Assembly (NCBI GenBank): GCA_947306175.1
Contig: CAMZFV010000006.1
Location: 1-64,000 of the forward strand
DNA length: 64,000 nucleotides
Reading direction: 5' to 3'
Source: an uncultured Prevotellaceae bacterium
Lineage (GTDB): Bacteria; Bacteroidota; Bacteroidia; Bacteroidales; Muribaculaceae
Shown here: positions 24,372 to 32,041 of the stretch, piece by piece
Layout: every line of letters starts with the position of its first letter
Position numbering within the stretch: the first letter of the stretch is position 1
Made by a program: the position numbers and the translations under genes
The notes under the pieces: generated by a model
What the model was told of the DNA's origin: nothing
Database searches by the model: none
The model's input: only the letters and a program-made list of their open reading frames with translations

Positions 24372-26885
24372 TTATTTGCCCATCATTTCATGGAGGGGGA
24401 TGAAGGAGTAGCCTTTTTTCTTGAGGTCCTTGATGAGGGCGGGGAGACGGTCGTAGAATTTCTCGGTGCGCCGCTCGTCGGTGCCGAAGTGGATCATCAG
24501 CATGTGGCCGTTGAGGGTGTGCTCGCGCTCGCAGCGCATGATGCGGTCCCATAGCCACTTGTTGTCGCGGTAGGGATTGCCGCCCGTGATGCCGGGATAG
24601 GTGTAGTCCATGCAGCTCAAGGTGCCAGGCGAGTAGTTGATGAGTTGCAGGCCCATCTCACGTGCCCATGAGGCGACGGTGGCATTGTGCCACTCGTAGG
24701 GCGGGATGAAGTAGGGCGCATCTTGTGACGTGATGCCAAATTCTGCCAATTTACTGAAACTCTTGATGATGTCGTCGCGGAATTCTTCTTTAGTCACCAA
24801 CAGCGAGTCACGTTTTTCCCAAGCGCAATAGACCAGGTGGCCGTAGCTGTGACTGCCGACGTAGTGGCCGTCGGCGATGAGTCGCTTTACCACATCGGGG
24901 TAAAGGTCGAAGAAGCGGCCCGTGAAGAAGAAGGCACCCTTGATGCCCTGCTTGTGGAGCGTGGAGATGATGCGGTCGGCACCGTCGGCACGGTCGTCGG
25001 CAGTGAAGACTAGGCAGATTTGTTTCTTGGTCGTGTCACCACGTACGATGGCCCCCTCGTCCCACAGGAAATTGCCGCTCTCGCCCTTGCCCTCCATCTC
25101 GTAGAACGAGAAGGGAAAGGTGAGCGAAGCGGTGCCGTCCATGGTGGGCTCGTTGGTGCTGTAGTCGTGGGTGTTGTCGTGATAGACCACGTCGCTGGGC
25201 TGGAACAGGTCGTAGGTGTTGCCCTCGATGTTGAGCATGTCGTCGGAGAGGTTCACGCCCTTGAGGCTATTGAAGATGGTGGCATAGACGGGACCGTCAA
25301 CCAGTCCGCCCGTGGGCATCCCTACACGTTCCATGACGAAGTTGCTGTGGGTGGCGTGAGGATAGGTGCCGCCGTGAGGCAATTCCACAATCATGCTTGT
25401 GCCCCAGGGGTTGCAGCCCAAAAGCCAGTCTCGCAGGGCGCCCTCCATTTCCTCATACTGGCGGTCGCCCGTCAGTTGGCGGTAAAGGATGCACTGGGTG
25501 AGCATTGCCGTGGTAAGGTTGTTGCTGCACCAGATACCAGGGATGCCCCACAGGAAGGGGTTGCCCGTCTGCTCAGCACGTTGCTTGACGCGCTCGATGC
25601 CCGCCTTGATATTGCGGACGAACTCGGCCTGCAATCGCTTGTTGCCACTGGTCTCTTGAGCGATGCGCACATGACCCATGTTCATGAACGGGTACCACTG
25701 GTAGTGACGGGCGCTGTCGGCGCCCATCCATGGGGTGACGGGTTCGCGGCGGCCATATTCCACTGCCTGGGTGAGATAGTTGGGATCGCCAGTGGCATGG
25801 TAAAGCTCAACGGCGCCCAGCTCCATGTCATCGACCCAGTTGTCTTCCTCGTAGATGTAGGGCGAGACGACGCTCACCGTCTGGGTGTTGCCCGGCTTGT
25901 CGATGCCCACCTGATAGGCATCAGCGGCCTTGGCGGCGATTTTGGCGGCAAACTCGGGATAGTATGGCGCCAATACCTGTGCTCCCAGTGCGAAATCGCT
26001 GGCAAACTTGCCCGCTGTGCTTGCTGCACCCATGGTGGCGTTCATGAACTTGCCGCGTTGCTGGGGCTTGCCGTCGATGAAATAGACGGGACGGCCGTTG
26101 TTGGGTCCCCAGCCGTAGTCGGCAGGGTCGTCCTTGGGCAGTTTCATGCCGATGTGGTCGCGGTCATCGGCAATCTGGTTGTAGAGCTCGCCCTTGCTGG
26201 GGTTCATTTTGTCGAGCCAGATGAGTCCCCAATAGATCTCGTCGATGATGTCGGGGATGCCGTTGGCACCTTTCAATCCGTTGGCCTGGTAATGGTCACC
26301 GAAGGCCTGTGGGCACTGTTGCCAGGCAAGCATCATCTGATAGATGGCGTTGGCGCTCGTGGTGGTATATTGCAGCAAGTCGGCGGCATCGTGCCATCCG
26401 CCGCGCACGTCGATGTGTTGTCCCTCTTTGTCGGGATGGTAGCGCACATAGGCATCCTTGACGTGACAACTGTCCTGCTGGAAGGGGTTGAAACCGCAGC
26501 GCTGCTGCCGCATGTAGTTGAGCAGGAAGTCGGCAGTGCCGTCCCACACGCGGTTGTTGATGGGGAACACGGGCGACTGGAAATTACCTGCCACAATGCG
26601 GTAAACCCCCTCGCCGTGGAAATCGCTGAAGTCGAGGCAGCAAGTCGTCCGCATCTGTCCCCACGGACCCATGTCGCGTGTGGCGGTAGATCGGTAGGCG
26701 GTTTTGCCCGTATAAGCGTCAATCAGTTCGTAGGAGGAGACCTTCACCTCGTCCTCGCTGATGAGCACGGCGACCTTGGTCGCATGGGGCAGGTAGCCTA
26801 ATTGGTTGATGCGGATCCATCCCTCGGCGTGGGCGATAGTGCAGCCGAGCACTAATGTCAGTATAGCAAGCAGTCGTTTGTCCAT
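24372..26885 (-). CDS. Secreted GH9 glycoside hydrolase fused to a NodB-type polysaccharide deacetylase
   Basis: An 837-aa exported two-enzyme fusion. Signal peptide about 1-20. A CelD-type N-terminal Ig domain (WIRINQLGYLPHATKVAVL) precedes a GH9 catalytic domain with GGWHDAADLLQY (catalytic Asp pair) and the late acid Glu in NEPTMDGTASL. From about residue 610 there is a NodB/CE4-like deacetylase domain with VFTADDRADG (metal/catalytic Asp region) and SHSYGH (metal-binding HSxxH). GH9 plus N-deacetylase on one chain would suit an amino-sugar polymer (chitosan-like or peptidoglycan-like) better than plain cellulose; that is inference. The -7 box TAACTTTG is at 26927-26920. Confidence 0.9.
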   Translation of the reverse strand: MDKRLLAILTLVLGCTIAHAEGWIRINQLGYLPHATKVAVLISEDEVKVSSYELIDAYTGKTAYRSTATRDMGPWGQMRTTCCLDFSDFHGEGVYRIVAGNFQSPVFPINNRVWDGTADFLLNYMRQQRCGFNPFQQDSCHVKDAYVRYHPDKEGQHIDVRGGWHDAADLLQYTTTSANAIYQMMLAWQQCPQAFGDHYQANGLKGANGIPDIIDEIYWGLIWLDKMNPSKGELYNQIADDRDHIGMKLPKDDPADYGWGPNNGRPVYFIDGKPQQRGKFMNATMGAASTAGKFASDFALGAQVLAPYYPEFAAKIAAKAADAYQVGIDKPGNTQTVSVVSPYIYEEDNWVDDMELGAVELYHATGDPNYLTQAVEYGRREPVTPWMGADSARHYQWYPFMNMGHVRIAQETSGNKRLQAEFVRNIKAGIERVKQRAEQTGNPFLWGIPGIWCSNNLTTAMLTQCILYRQLTGDRQYEEMEGALRDWLLGCNPWGTSMIVELPHGGTYPHATHSNFVMERVGMPTGGLVDGPVYATIFNSLKGVNLSDDMLNIEGNTYDLFQPSDVVYHDNTHDYSTNEPTMDGTASLTFPFSFYEMEGKGESGNFLWDEGAIVRGDTTKKQICLVFTADDRADGADRIISTLHKQGIKGAFFFTGRFFDLYPDVVKRLIADGHYVGSHSYGHLVYCAWEKRDSLLVTKEEFRDDIIKSFSKLAEFGITSQDAPYFIPPYEWHNATVASWAREMGLQLINYSPGTLSCMDYTYPGITGGNPYRDNKWLWDRIMRCEREHTLNGHMLMIHFGTDERRTEKFYDRLPALIKDLKKKGYSFIPLHEMMGK

Positions 26886-27080
26886 GTCACTTTGTGTTAG
26901 CGGTTTTTGTCGTCAACGGCAAAGTTACAACATTTTTTTGAGAATTAACAGGAACCGCTAGAGTGACTGGATTCGCGGGTGGAATAAGCAAAAATTTGCA
27001 CCTTTACTGAGCTGGCGAGGGATTTGACTCTTCGAAAGTGGTAGTTTATTTGATTTTTTTAAGTTTTTTTCAATAAAATG

Positions 27081-27111
27081 TTGCATGGTAGTTTTTTTGT
27101 GTCTATCTTTG
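27081..27111 (+). promoter_or_regulatory. Promoter of dockerin-tailed protein gene
   Basis: TTG (27081-27083), 20 bp, TATCTTTG (27104-27111). The start codon is about 180 bases downstream, so the mRNA has a long leader. Confidence 0.7.
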
Positions 27112-27121
27112 CAAAACGTGT

Positions 27122-27171
27122 AAAAACTAATGCCCCCCAAACAAGAATCTTTGTAGATTCTTTTTGGGGTT
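27122..27171 (+). promoter_or_regulatory. Structured mRNA leader with conserved 15-base motif
   Basis: AAAAACTAATGCCCC (27122-27136) is identical to 54075-54089 in the leader of another dockerin gene, at almost the same distance from the -7 box (11 versus 9 bases). Here it runs into a strong stem: 27135-27150 pairs with 27155-27169, about 15 bp with one bulged C and a TTGT loop. It is a candidate regulatory leader with unknown ligand or partner. Confidence 0.45.
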
Positions 27172-27293
27172 GATACTATTATCATAGACGCGGTTTTTAT
27201 TCGCTTGTGCGAGACGCACGGATTACAGTTGGCGGGATTTTATCCTGTCAGATATTTTTGAGTGACATCATGTTTTAACCTAACAATATTGTT

Positions 27294-28559
27294 ATGAAGA
27301 AATTATCAGTTATTATTTGCTTGCTGGTGTCGATTGTCGCGAGTGGACAATACACCGGTCCTGGTTTTTATCGTGTCCATAATGTGAATACAGACAGCTA
27401 CATCTGTATCAAAGGTACTTCCTTTACTTGGACGTCAAATCCTGATGCTTTCTGGCCTTGCATCAAGATGCTGCCTGCTCAGGATCAATCCCAGTTGAGC
27501 GATGCAGGTTCACTGATCTACATCCCTTATCTGGAACAGACGAGTCTCTATGCCCAGGGTGTGGATACCTATTCGTTGACTGAGTTGCTGATGGATGTCG
27601 AGCCTGCCAAGGTGAATGAGGGCGGGTTGGATACCTACGTGGCAAAGACCAAGGTATGGATTACTGCTGCCGGTCAGGAGAAGCTGTTCACTTGTTACTT
27701 CCGTGATCAGGGTAAGGGCTTGTCTGCCGGTTCGTCGGACAACATTGAGTCACGCTGGTGGATTGAGCCTGTCAATGAGGAGACGATGGAGACCTCTTAC
27801 TTTGGCGTTGAGCCTGCGAGCGAAGATGTGAAGGATGAGAATGGCTGGTACTGGACCACATTGTGCTGCGATTTCCCCTTTATTATTCCCGCCGAAGGTG
27901 GCGTTGAGGGCGCTTACACTGTCAAGACTGTGACGGTGGGCGAGGACGGTATCTATTATGCCAACGCTGTGAAAGTTTACGGACAAGGCGACGTTGTTCA
28001 TGCTGCCACCCCCGTGCTCCTGAAGTGCAAATATCCCGAGGTCAGCGGCAACAAGCTGATCCCCACCGGCGATATTGCAAATAATACTGTGATGCCGTTG
28101 CAGAACGACCTGCTGATGGGTAACTACTTCAGCGACTTCATTAACCATTCCAGTCTGTCAGATGCCAGCGTGATGAGCCAATATATTCCTGCTCAGGCAA
28201 CGGCAGCATGTGACAACTATCTTGCCCTGGGTGTTGATGCCGATGGCAAGTTGGGCTTCTTCCCCTATACTGATGGTGCCTATATGGCTGCCAATACCGC
28301 ATGGTTGAGCACCGAGGGTCTGGATTGTGAGGGCGTAACCGCTATTTATATCCAAGAAGTGGAAGTCGATCCCGTTGTTATTGGTGATGCTAATGGTGAT
28401 GGCCAAGTGAGCGTTATTGATGTCACCATTATGATTGACGACCTGTTGTCAACCAGCAAAGCCAATGATGGTTCCAAGAGCGCTGCCGATGTGAATGGCG
28501 ATGGTGTTTTCAGCATTATGGATGTGGTCATGTTGATTGATATGTTGCTTGCCCAATAA
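27294..28559 (+). CDS. Secreted protein with C-terminal dockerin-like repeats
   Basis: 421 aa, with a signal peptide of about 1-18 (IVASGQ), then a beta-rich body beginning GPGFYRVHNVNTDSYICI, which I do not recognise beyond its similarity to ricin-like/RICIN-start segments. It ends with two dockerin-type repeats (DANGDGQVSVIDVTIMID and DVNGDGVFSIMDVVMLID). It has no visible enzyme motif. It has a long structured leader and its own promoter, and probably sits at the cell surface. Confidence 0.7.
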   Translation: MKKLSVIICLLVSIVASGQYTGPGFYRVHNVNTDSYICIKGTSFTWTSNPDAFWPCIKMLPAQDQSQLSDAGSLIYIPYLEQTSLYAQGVDTYSLTELLMDVEPAKVNEGGLDTYVAKTKVWITAAGQEKLFTCYFRDQGKGLSAGSSDNIESRWWIEPVNEETMETSYFGVEPASEDVKDENGWYWTTLCCDFPFIIPAEGGVEGAYTVKTVTVGEDGIYYANAVKVYGQGDVVHAATPVLLKCKYPEVSGNKLIPTGDIANNTVMPLQNDLLMGNYFSDFINHSSLSDASVMSQYIPAQATAACDNYLALGVDADGKLGFFPYTDGAYMAANTAWLSTEGLDCEGVTAIYIQEVEVDPVVIGDANGDGQVSVIDVTIMIDDLLSTSKANDGSKSAADVNGDGVFSIMDVVMLIDMLLAQ

Positions 28560-28587
28560 TCATCAGTCGATTATTCTATATATAAAA

Positions 28588-28797
28588 TATCATTAGTGTC
28601 CACTAAAAATTCGCGATTCCTTTTATAAGTATCTGATATTCATTATTTTATAATTGATTTTGGGGTGCGACGATTTGAAATAGAGAAGTCATTAAGAATC
28701 AAATGATTAAGAAAAAACCATATTGATTTTTAGGCCTTTAATAAAAACTATTTCATGCATCACCATTGTTTGAAAGTTTTAGTGGACAGTAGTGATA
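28588..28797. mobile_element. MITE-like element with 21-bp terminal inverted repeats
   Basis: The left end 28588-28608 and right end 28777-28797 are inverted repeats with two mismatches; the core TGTCCACTAAAA is perfect. The 210-bp interior has no usable reading frame. It lies between the stop of the dockerin gene and its terminator. No clear target duplication is visible beyond A-rich flanks. Interpretation: a non-autonomous insertion-sequence derivative. Confidence 0.55.
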
Positions 28798-28803
28798 AAA
28801 TAT

Positions 28804-28845
28804 ATAAGGTGCGCCTTGCATGTGAGCAGGGCGCACCTTATTTGT
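28804..28845. terminator. Bidirectional terminator
   Basis: ATAAGGTGCGCC (28804-28815) pairs perfectly with GGCGCACCTTAT (28830-28841), with T tracts outside both arms. It separates the convergent dockerin gene and chrA operon. Confidence 0.8.
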
Positions 28846-28860
28846 TCCTGTATTGTTTTA

Positions 28861-29403
28861 TCAAAAGACGAGTAGTCCCGTTATTCCAGCAAGAATAATG
28901 ACAAGGATGGGGTGGACTCGGGTGAAATAGACGATGCAGAACGAGACGATGCAGATGGCGATGGTAATTATGCGTTCGCTCATCAGGTAGCCGAAATTCT
29001 CGCTGTTCATCAGCAACATTGCCGCCGATGCAATCAGTCCCACCACGACGGGCCTCAGCCCCATGAACGCGCCCTTGATAAAGGGACTCTGCTTGTGTCG
29101 CTGGATGTAGTGACTGGCGATGAGGGTAAGGATGAATGGCGGCAGAACGACAGTGAAAGTCGTTACCAGTGAGCCGAGCACGCTGCCTGTGACAACGTAG
29201 CCGATGTAGGTGGCGCTGTTGATGCCGATAGGGCCTGGCGTCATCTGGGAGATGGCGACAATATCGGTGAACATCTGGCTGGTGATCCATCCAGAATCCA
29301 CCACCTCACGCTGGATGAGCGAGAGCATGGCATAGCCGCCGCCAAAGCCGAAGAGGCCGATTTTCAGGTAGGCCCATACGAGTTTCAGATAATTATCAAG
29401 CAT
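28861..29403 (-). CDS. Chromate transporter family half-protein (distal)
   Basis: 180 aa, one of a pair of short ChrA-type membrane proteins. It carries the conserved FGFGGGYAMLSLIQREVV start and the ISQMTPGPIGINSATYIG motif. Short ChrA proteins usually act as heterodimers. It overlaps the preceding gene by 8 bp. The real substrate in this operon need not be chromate. Confidence 0.85.
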   Translation of the reverse strand: MLDNYLKLVWAYLKIGLFGFGGGYAMLSLIQREVVDSGWITSQMFTDIVAISQMTPGPIGINSATYIGYVVTGSVLGSLVTTFTVVLPPFILTLIASHYIQRHKQSPFIKGAFMGLRPVVVGLIASAAMLLMNSENFGYLMSERIITIAICIVSFCIVYFTRVHPILVIILAGITGLLVF

Positions 29404-29980
29404 CGGCGGCCTCCTTTCCCTGGTTGCGCATCAGTGAGCGCATATAATAAATGTATCCTCCGATGGCGCCCAGCACGATATAGATGATGGGGTGGGAGAT
29501 ATAGGGGATCTTGCTGTAGATGAGCAGTGCCACGGCAACGGGAATGATGACCGTCTTCCAGTTGATGCCCGCCGCGCGTGCCGTGGTGAGTACAGGGGCG
29601 ATGATGAGGGCGACCACAGCAGGTCGTATGCCCTTAAAGATGCGGCTGATGATCTCGTTGTTCTTGATGGTGTCGGGCGTGAGGAAAATGGCAATGGCCA
29701 GAATAATGAGGAAAGACGGGAGGATGGTGCCGATGGCGGCGCAAATGCTGCCTTTCAACCCCTTGAGCCTATCGCCGATTACCACACTGATGTTCACCGC
29801 CAGGATGCCTGGCATAGACTGGGCCACAGCGAGCAGGTCGAGAAATTCATCGAGGGCTATCCAGCGATGTTTGTCCACAATCTCGCGCTGGATGATGCTG
29901 ATCATCGCCCAGCCGCCACCAAAGGTGAAGGCGCCAATCTTGCAGAATGTCAGGAAGAGTTGCAGGTAGAGGTTGTTCAT
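29396..29980 (-). CDS. Chromate transporter family half-protein (proximal)
   Basis: 195 aa from the ATG giving MNNLYLQLFLTF; a longer frame would overlap the upstream gene and adds an unlikely N-terminus. It has the FTFGGGWAMISIIQREIV start, but the usual TPGP is SMPGILAVN, a divergence from its partner. The heterodimer partner is at 28861. Both are at the 3' end of the ileS-lspA operon. Confidence 0.85.
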   Translation of the reverse strand: MNNLYLQLFLTFCKIGAFTFGGGWAMISIIQREIVDKHRWIALDEFLDLLAVAQSMPGILAVNISVVIGDRLKGLKGSICAAIGTILPSFLIILAIAIFLTPDTIKNNEIISRIFKGIRPAVVALIIAPVLTTARAAGINWKTVIIPVAVALLIYSKIPYISHPIIYIVLGAIGGYIYYMRSLMRNQGKEAADA

Positions 29981-29996
29981 TTCTGGTGGAATGGGG

Positions 29997-30878
29997 CTAC
30001 TTGTTGCGTTCAAACAGACGCTGGGCGTGGATGAAGCCGTAATTGCTGGTATTCATGTGGGTGCGCATGAGCGAGAGACTGTCCACATAGGCGGTGTGCC
30101 CACGCTTGATATCGTAGCTCACATAACCGAAGATGCGTCGTACCTGACGAGCGGTGTCACTTTGTACGTCGATGATGACCCAGCCGTCGCTGTTGGTGCC
30201 TCGGGTAATCTGAGCTGTTCCTCCGTCGATGTAGTCCACGTTGAGGCTCACCTTGAATTCGTTGCCACCACGGTTGAGTTTATAGGCCAACTGATAGCGG
30301 TCACCGGGTTTCTTTCCGGCATCGGGACGCAGGTCAAAAGTGATAAAGCCACGCTTGTCACCCTGAGCGAGCATGTAACTGCGCTGGCCTTGCCACAGGT
30401 CGATGCTGTCGGCATTGATGTCTGTCCCTAATTTGCGCTTTTTGAGGCCAAGAGAAGCAGGGTGGGCATTGCGGGTGGGCTGTCCCATCTGGGGCGCGCC
30501 ACTTTCGGCCAAATCTTGCATCTGATCATTTCCGCCATTGCCCTTGCTGAGTTTGTCATAACGCTGCTGGAGTTTCTTCGCTGCTTTGTCATAGGCCTTG
30601 ACGTAATCCTCCATGTTGTGGGCATACCACACCAGCGAGGAGTCGTAATCCTGCTGGGTGATGCCGTGCTTCTTGAAAACCGACTGCTTGATGACCATCT
30701 TGCTGGAGTCGCTCTCAAACTCGTTGATGTGGGTCTCGATGTAGGCGTCGGCCAACTGCAAGTCAGCGATGAGGTCCGCCATTTCGTTCATTGTCAACAC
30801 GCCGCCAGGGGTCTTGCCGCACGAGAGGAGCGACAAAATCAAGATGAGCAGTGACAGATGGATCGTGGAGGAGCGCAT
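29997..30878 (-). CDS. DUF4296 lipoprotein
   Basis: 293 aa with lipobox LLSC (Cys about 20). Next comes the DUF4296 segment (MADLIADLQLADAYIETH ... KHGITQQDYDSSLVWYA) and a predicted coiled coil. The C-terminal half is an unrelated beta-rich region (ITFDLRPDAGKKPGDRYQL). It sits 6 bp after lspA, consistent with the lipoprotein-processing context, as in other Bacteroidales. Function unknown. Confidence 0.8.
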   Translation of the reverse strand: MRSSTIHLSLLILILSLLSCGKTPGGVLTMNEMADLIADLQLADAYIETHINEFESDSSKMVIKQSVFKKHGITQQDYDSSLVWYAHNMEDYVKAYDKAAKKLQQRYDKLSKGNGGNDQMQDLAESGAPQMGQPTRNAHPASLGLKKRKLGTDINADSIDLWQGQRSYMLAQGDKRGFITFDLRPDAGKKPGDRYQLAYKLNRGGNEFKVSLNVDYIDGGTAQITRGTNSDGWVIIDVQSDTARQVRRIFGYVSYDIKRGHTAYVDSLSLMRTHMNTSNYGFIHAQRLFERNK

Positions 30879-30884
30879 GACCGG

Positions 30885-31565
30885 TTATTCAGTGGGTTCA
30901 GTAGGTTCGGTGGGATCGGTGGATTCTGTCGTCTCGGCAGGTTCTTGCTTGGCCTCATTGATGGGTGTAGCGAGGTAACGGGCATAGAACAGGATGAGCA
31001 CGATGACGCTTACGCTCAACGAAGCATCGGCAATGTTGAAGATGGGCTGGAAGAACACGAAGTGGTCACCGCCTATCCAGGGCATCCATTGTGGCCAGTT
31101 CCATTCGCACAACGGGAAATAGAACATGTCCACGACCCTGCCGTTGAACAGCGTGCCGTATCCCCCGTCTGACGGGAACAACTGTGCCACTTGGGGAGGC
31201 ATGGGGCTGTTGAAGATGAGGCCGTAGGCCACGCAGTCGATGACATTGCCCAGTGCGCCTGCAGTGATGAGGGCAATGCAGACGATATAGCCCTTAGGCA
31301 CGTCGGAACGCTTGCTCAACCGCCACAGGTAGTAGATAAAGGCACCTGACGCGATGATGCGGAACAAGGTGAGCAACAGTTTGCTGCCCAGCTCCATGCC
31401 AAAGGCCATGCCGTTATTCTCGATGAACAGCAGCCGGAACCACGAGGTAATCTGCAGTTCCTCGCCATAGTAGAAATGGGTTTTTACCCAAATCTTGACG
31501 GCTTGGTCGATGACGATAACCAGCGCGATGATGAGCGCTGCCAGTTTGCCGCTAGAGATTTTCAT
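30885..31565 (-). CDS. lspA: Lipoprotein signal peptidase (signal peptidase II)
   Basis: 226 aa, an inner-membrane aspartyl protease that removes lipoprotein signal peptides. The conserved motifs are ENNGMAFGME, GALGNVIDCVAYG (first catalytic Asp) and FNIADASL (second catalytic Asp), with four hydrophobic segments. It has an extra acidic C-terminal tail of about 25 residues with Thr-Glu-Pro repeats (TEPTEPTE). It is in the ileS operon. Confidence 0.95.
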   Translation of the reverse strand: MKISSGKLAALIIALVIVIDQAVKIWVKTHFYYGEELQITSWFRLLFIENNGMAFGMELGSKLLLTLFRIIASGAFIYYLWRLSKRSDVPKGYIVCIALITAGALGNVIDCVAYGLIFNSPMPPQVAQLFPSDGGYGTLFNGRVVDMFYFPLCEWNWPQWMPWIGGDHFVFFQPIFNIADASLSVSVIVLILFYARYLATPINEAKQEPAETTESTDPTEPTEPTE

Positions 31566-31589
31566 GTGAGAAACCTAACGTGTGACTAA

Positions 31590-31973
31590 TCAGCCTTTCT
31601 TCTTGTTCTTGGCTTCGATTTCCTTGCCCTCGATCGACAATGTGGCGTGGGGCACAATCATCAGGCGCTCCTTGGGGATGAGCTTGCCTGTGATGCGGCA
31701 GACGCCGTAGGTCTTATTCTCGATGCGGACAAGTGCAGCCTGGAGTTTGCGGATGAAGTCCAGCTGGCGCTGTGCCTGTTGGCTTGAAACCTCCTTCTGC
31801 AGGGTCGATGCGCCTTCCTCCATCATTTTGAAGGTGGGGTTGGACTCGTCCAGCATGATGGTGTCCGTGAGGCGCTGGTAGTTCTCCTGGGCTTGCTCTA
31901 TCTTAGCCAAGATGAGTTGCTTGAACTCTTGAAGTTCCTCGTCGCTGTATCTGTTTTTTTCTTGCTCAGCCAT
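31590..31973 (-). CDS. TraR/DksA family protein
   Basis: 127 aa with a coiled-coil N-terminal half and a C-terminal finger-like domain, YGVCRITGKLIPKERLMIVPHATLSI. Only one of the four zinc-ligand cysteines of classical DksA is present, as is common in this lineage's proteins. It probably binds the RNA polymerase secondary channel and tunes transcription. It lies between ileS and lspA. Confidence 0.88.
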   Translation of the reverse strand: MAEQEKNRYSDEELQEFKQLILAKIEQAQENYQRLTDTIMLDESNPTFKMMEEGASTLQKEVSSQQAQRQLDFIRKLQAALVRIENKTYGVCRITGKLIPKERLMIVPHATLSIEGKEIEAKNKKKG

Positions 31974-31990
31974 TTTTTGAGTGAATTAAA

Positions 31991-32027
31991 GTTTAGAGTT
32001 TAGAGATTTTGAGGTCTCTAAACTCTA
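31991..32027. repeat. Heptamer pair inside a 13-bp inverted repeat
   Basis: GTTTAGA occurs twice (31991-32004). TAGAGTTTAGAGA (31994-32006) pairs perfectly with TCTCTAAACTCTA (32015-32027) around an 8-base loop, in the ileS-traR gap. It may be an mRNA stability or attenuation hairpin within the operon. Confidence 0.75.
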
Positions 32028-32041
32028 TTATTGTTGTTTGG

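Noticed and set aside
25020..26801. 593-residue plus-strand frame
   Set aside because: It lies wholly inside the GH9-deacetylase gene on the other strand and shows no domain or signal peptide.
27241..27267. TGTC ... GACA pair upstream of the dockerin gene at 27294 as a fifth operator
   Set aside because: The half-site spacing is 14, not 9, and it lies downstream of the promoter, unlike the four accepted sites.
28588..28797. Considered as a complete insertion sequence
   Set aside because: It is only 210 bp and has no transposase frame, so at most a non-autonomous element.
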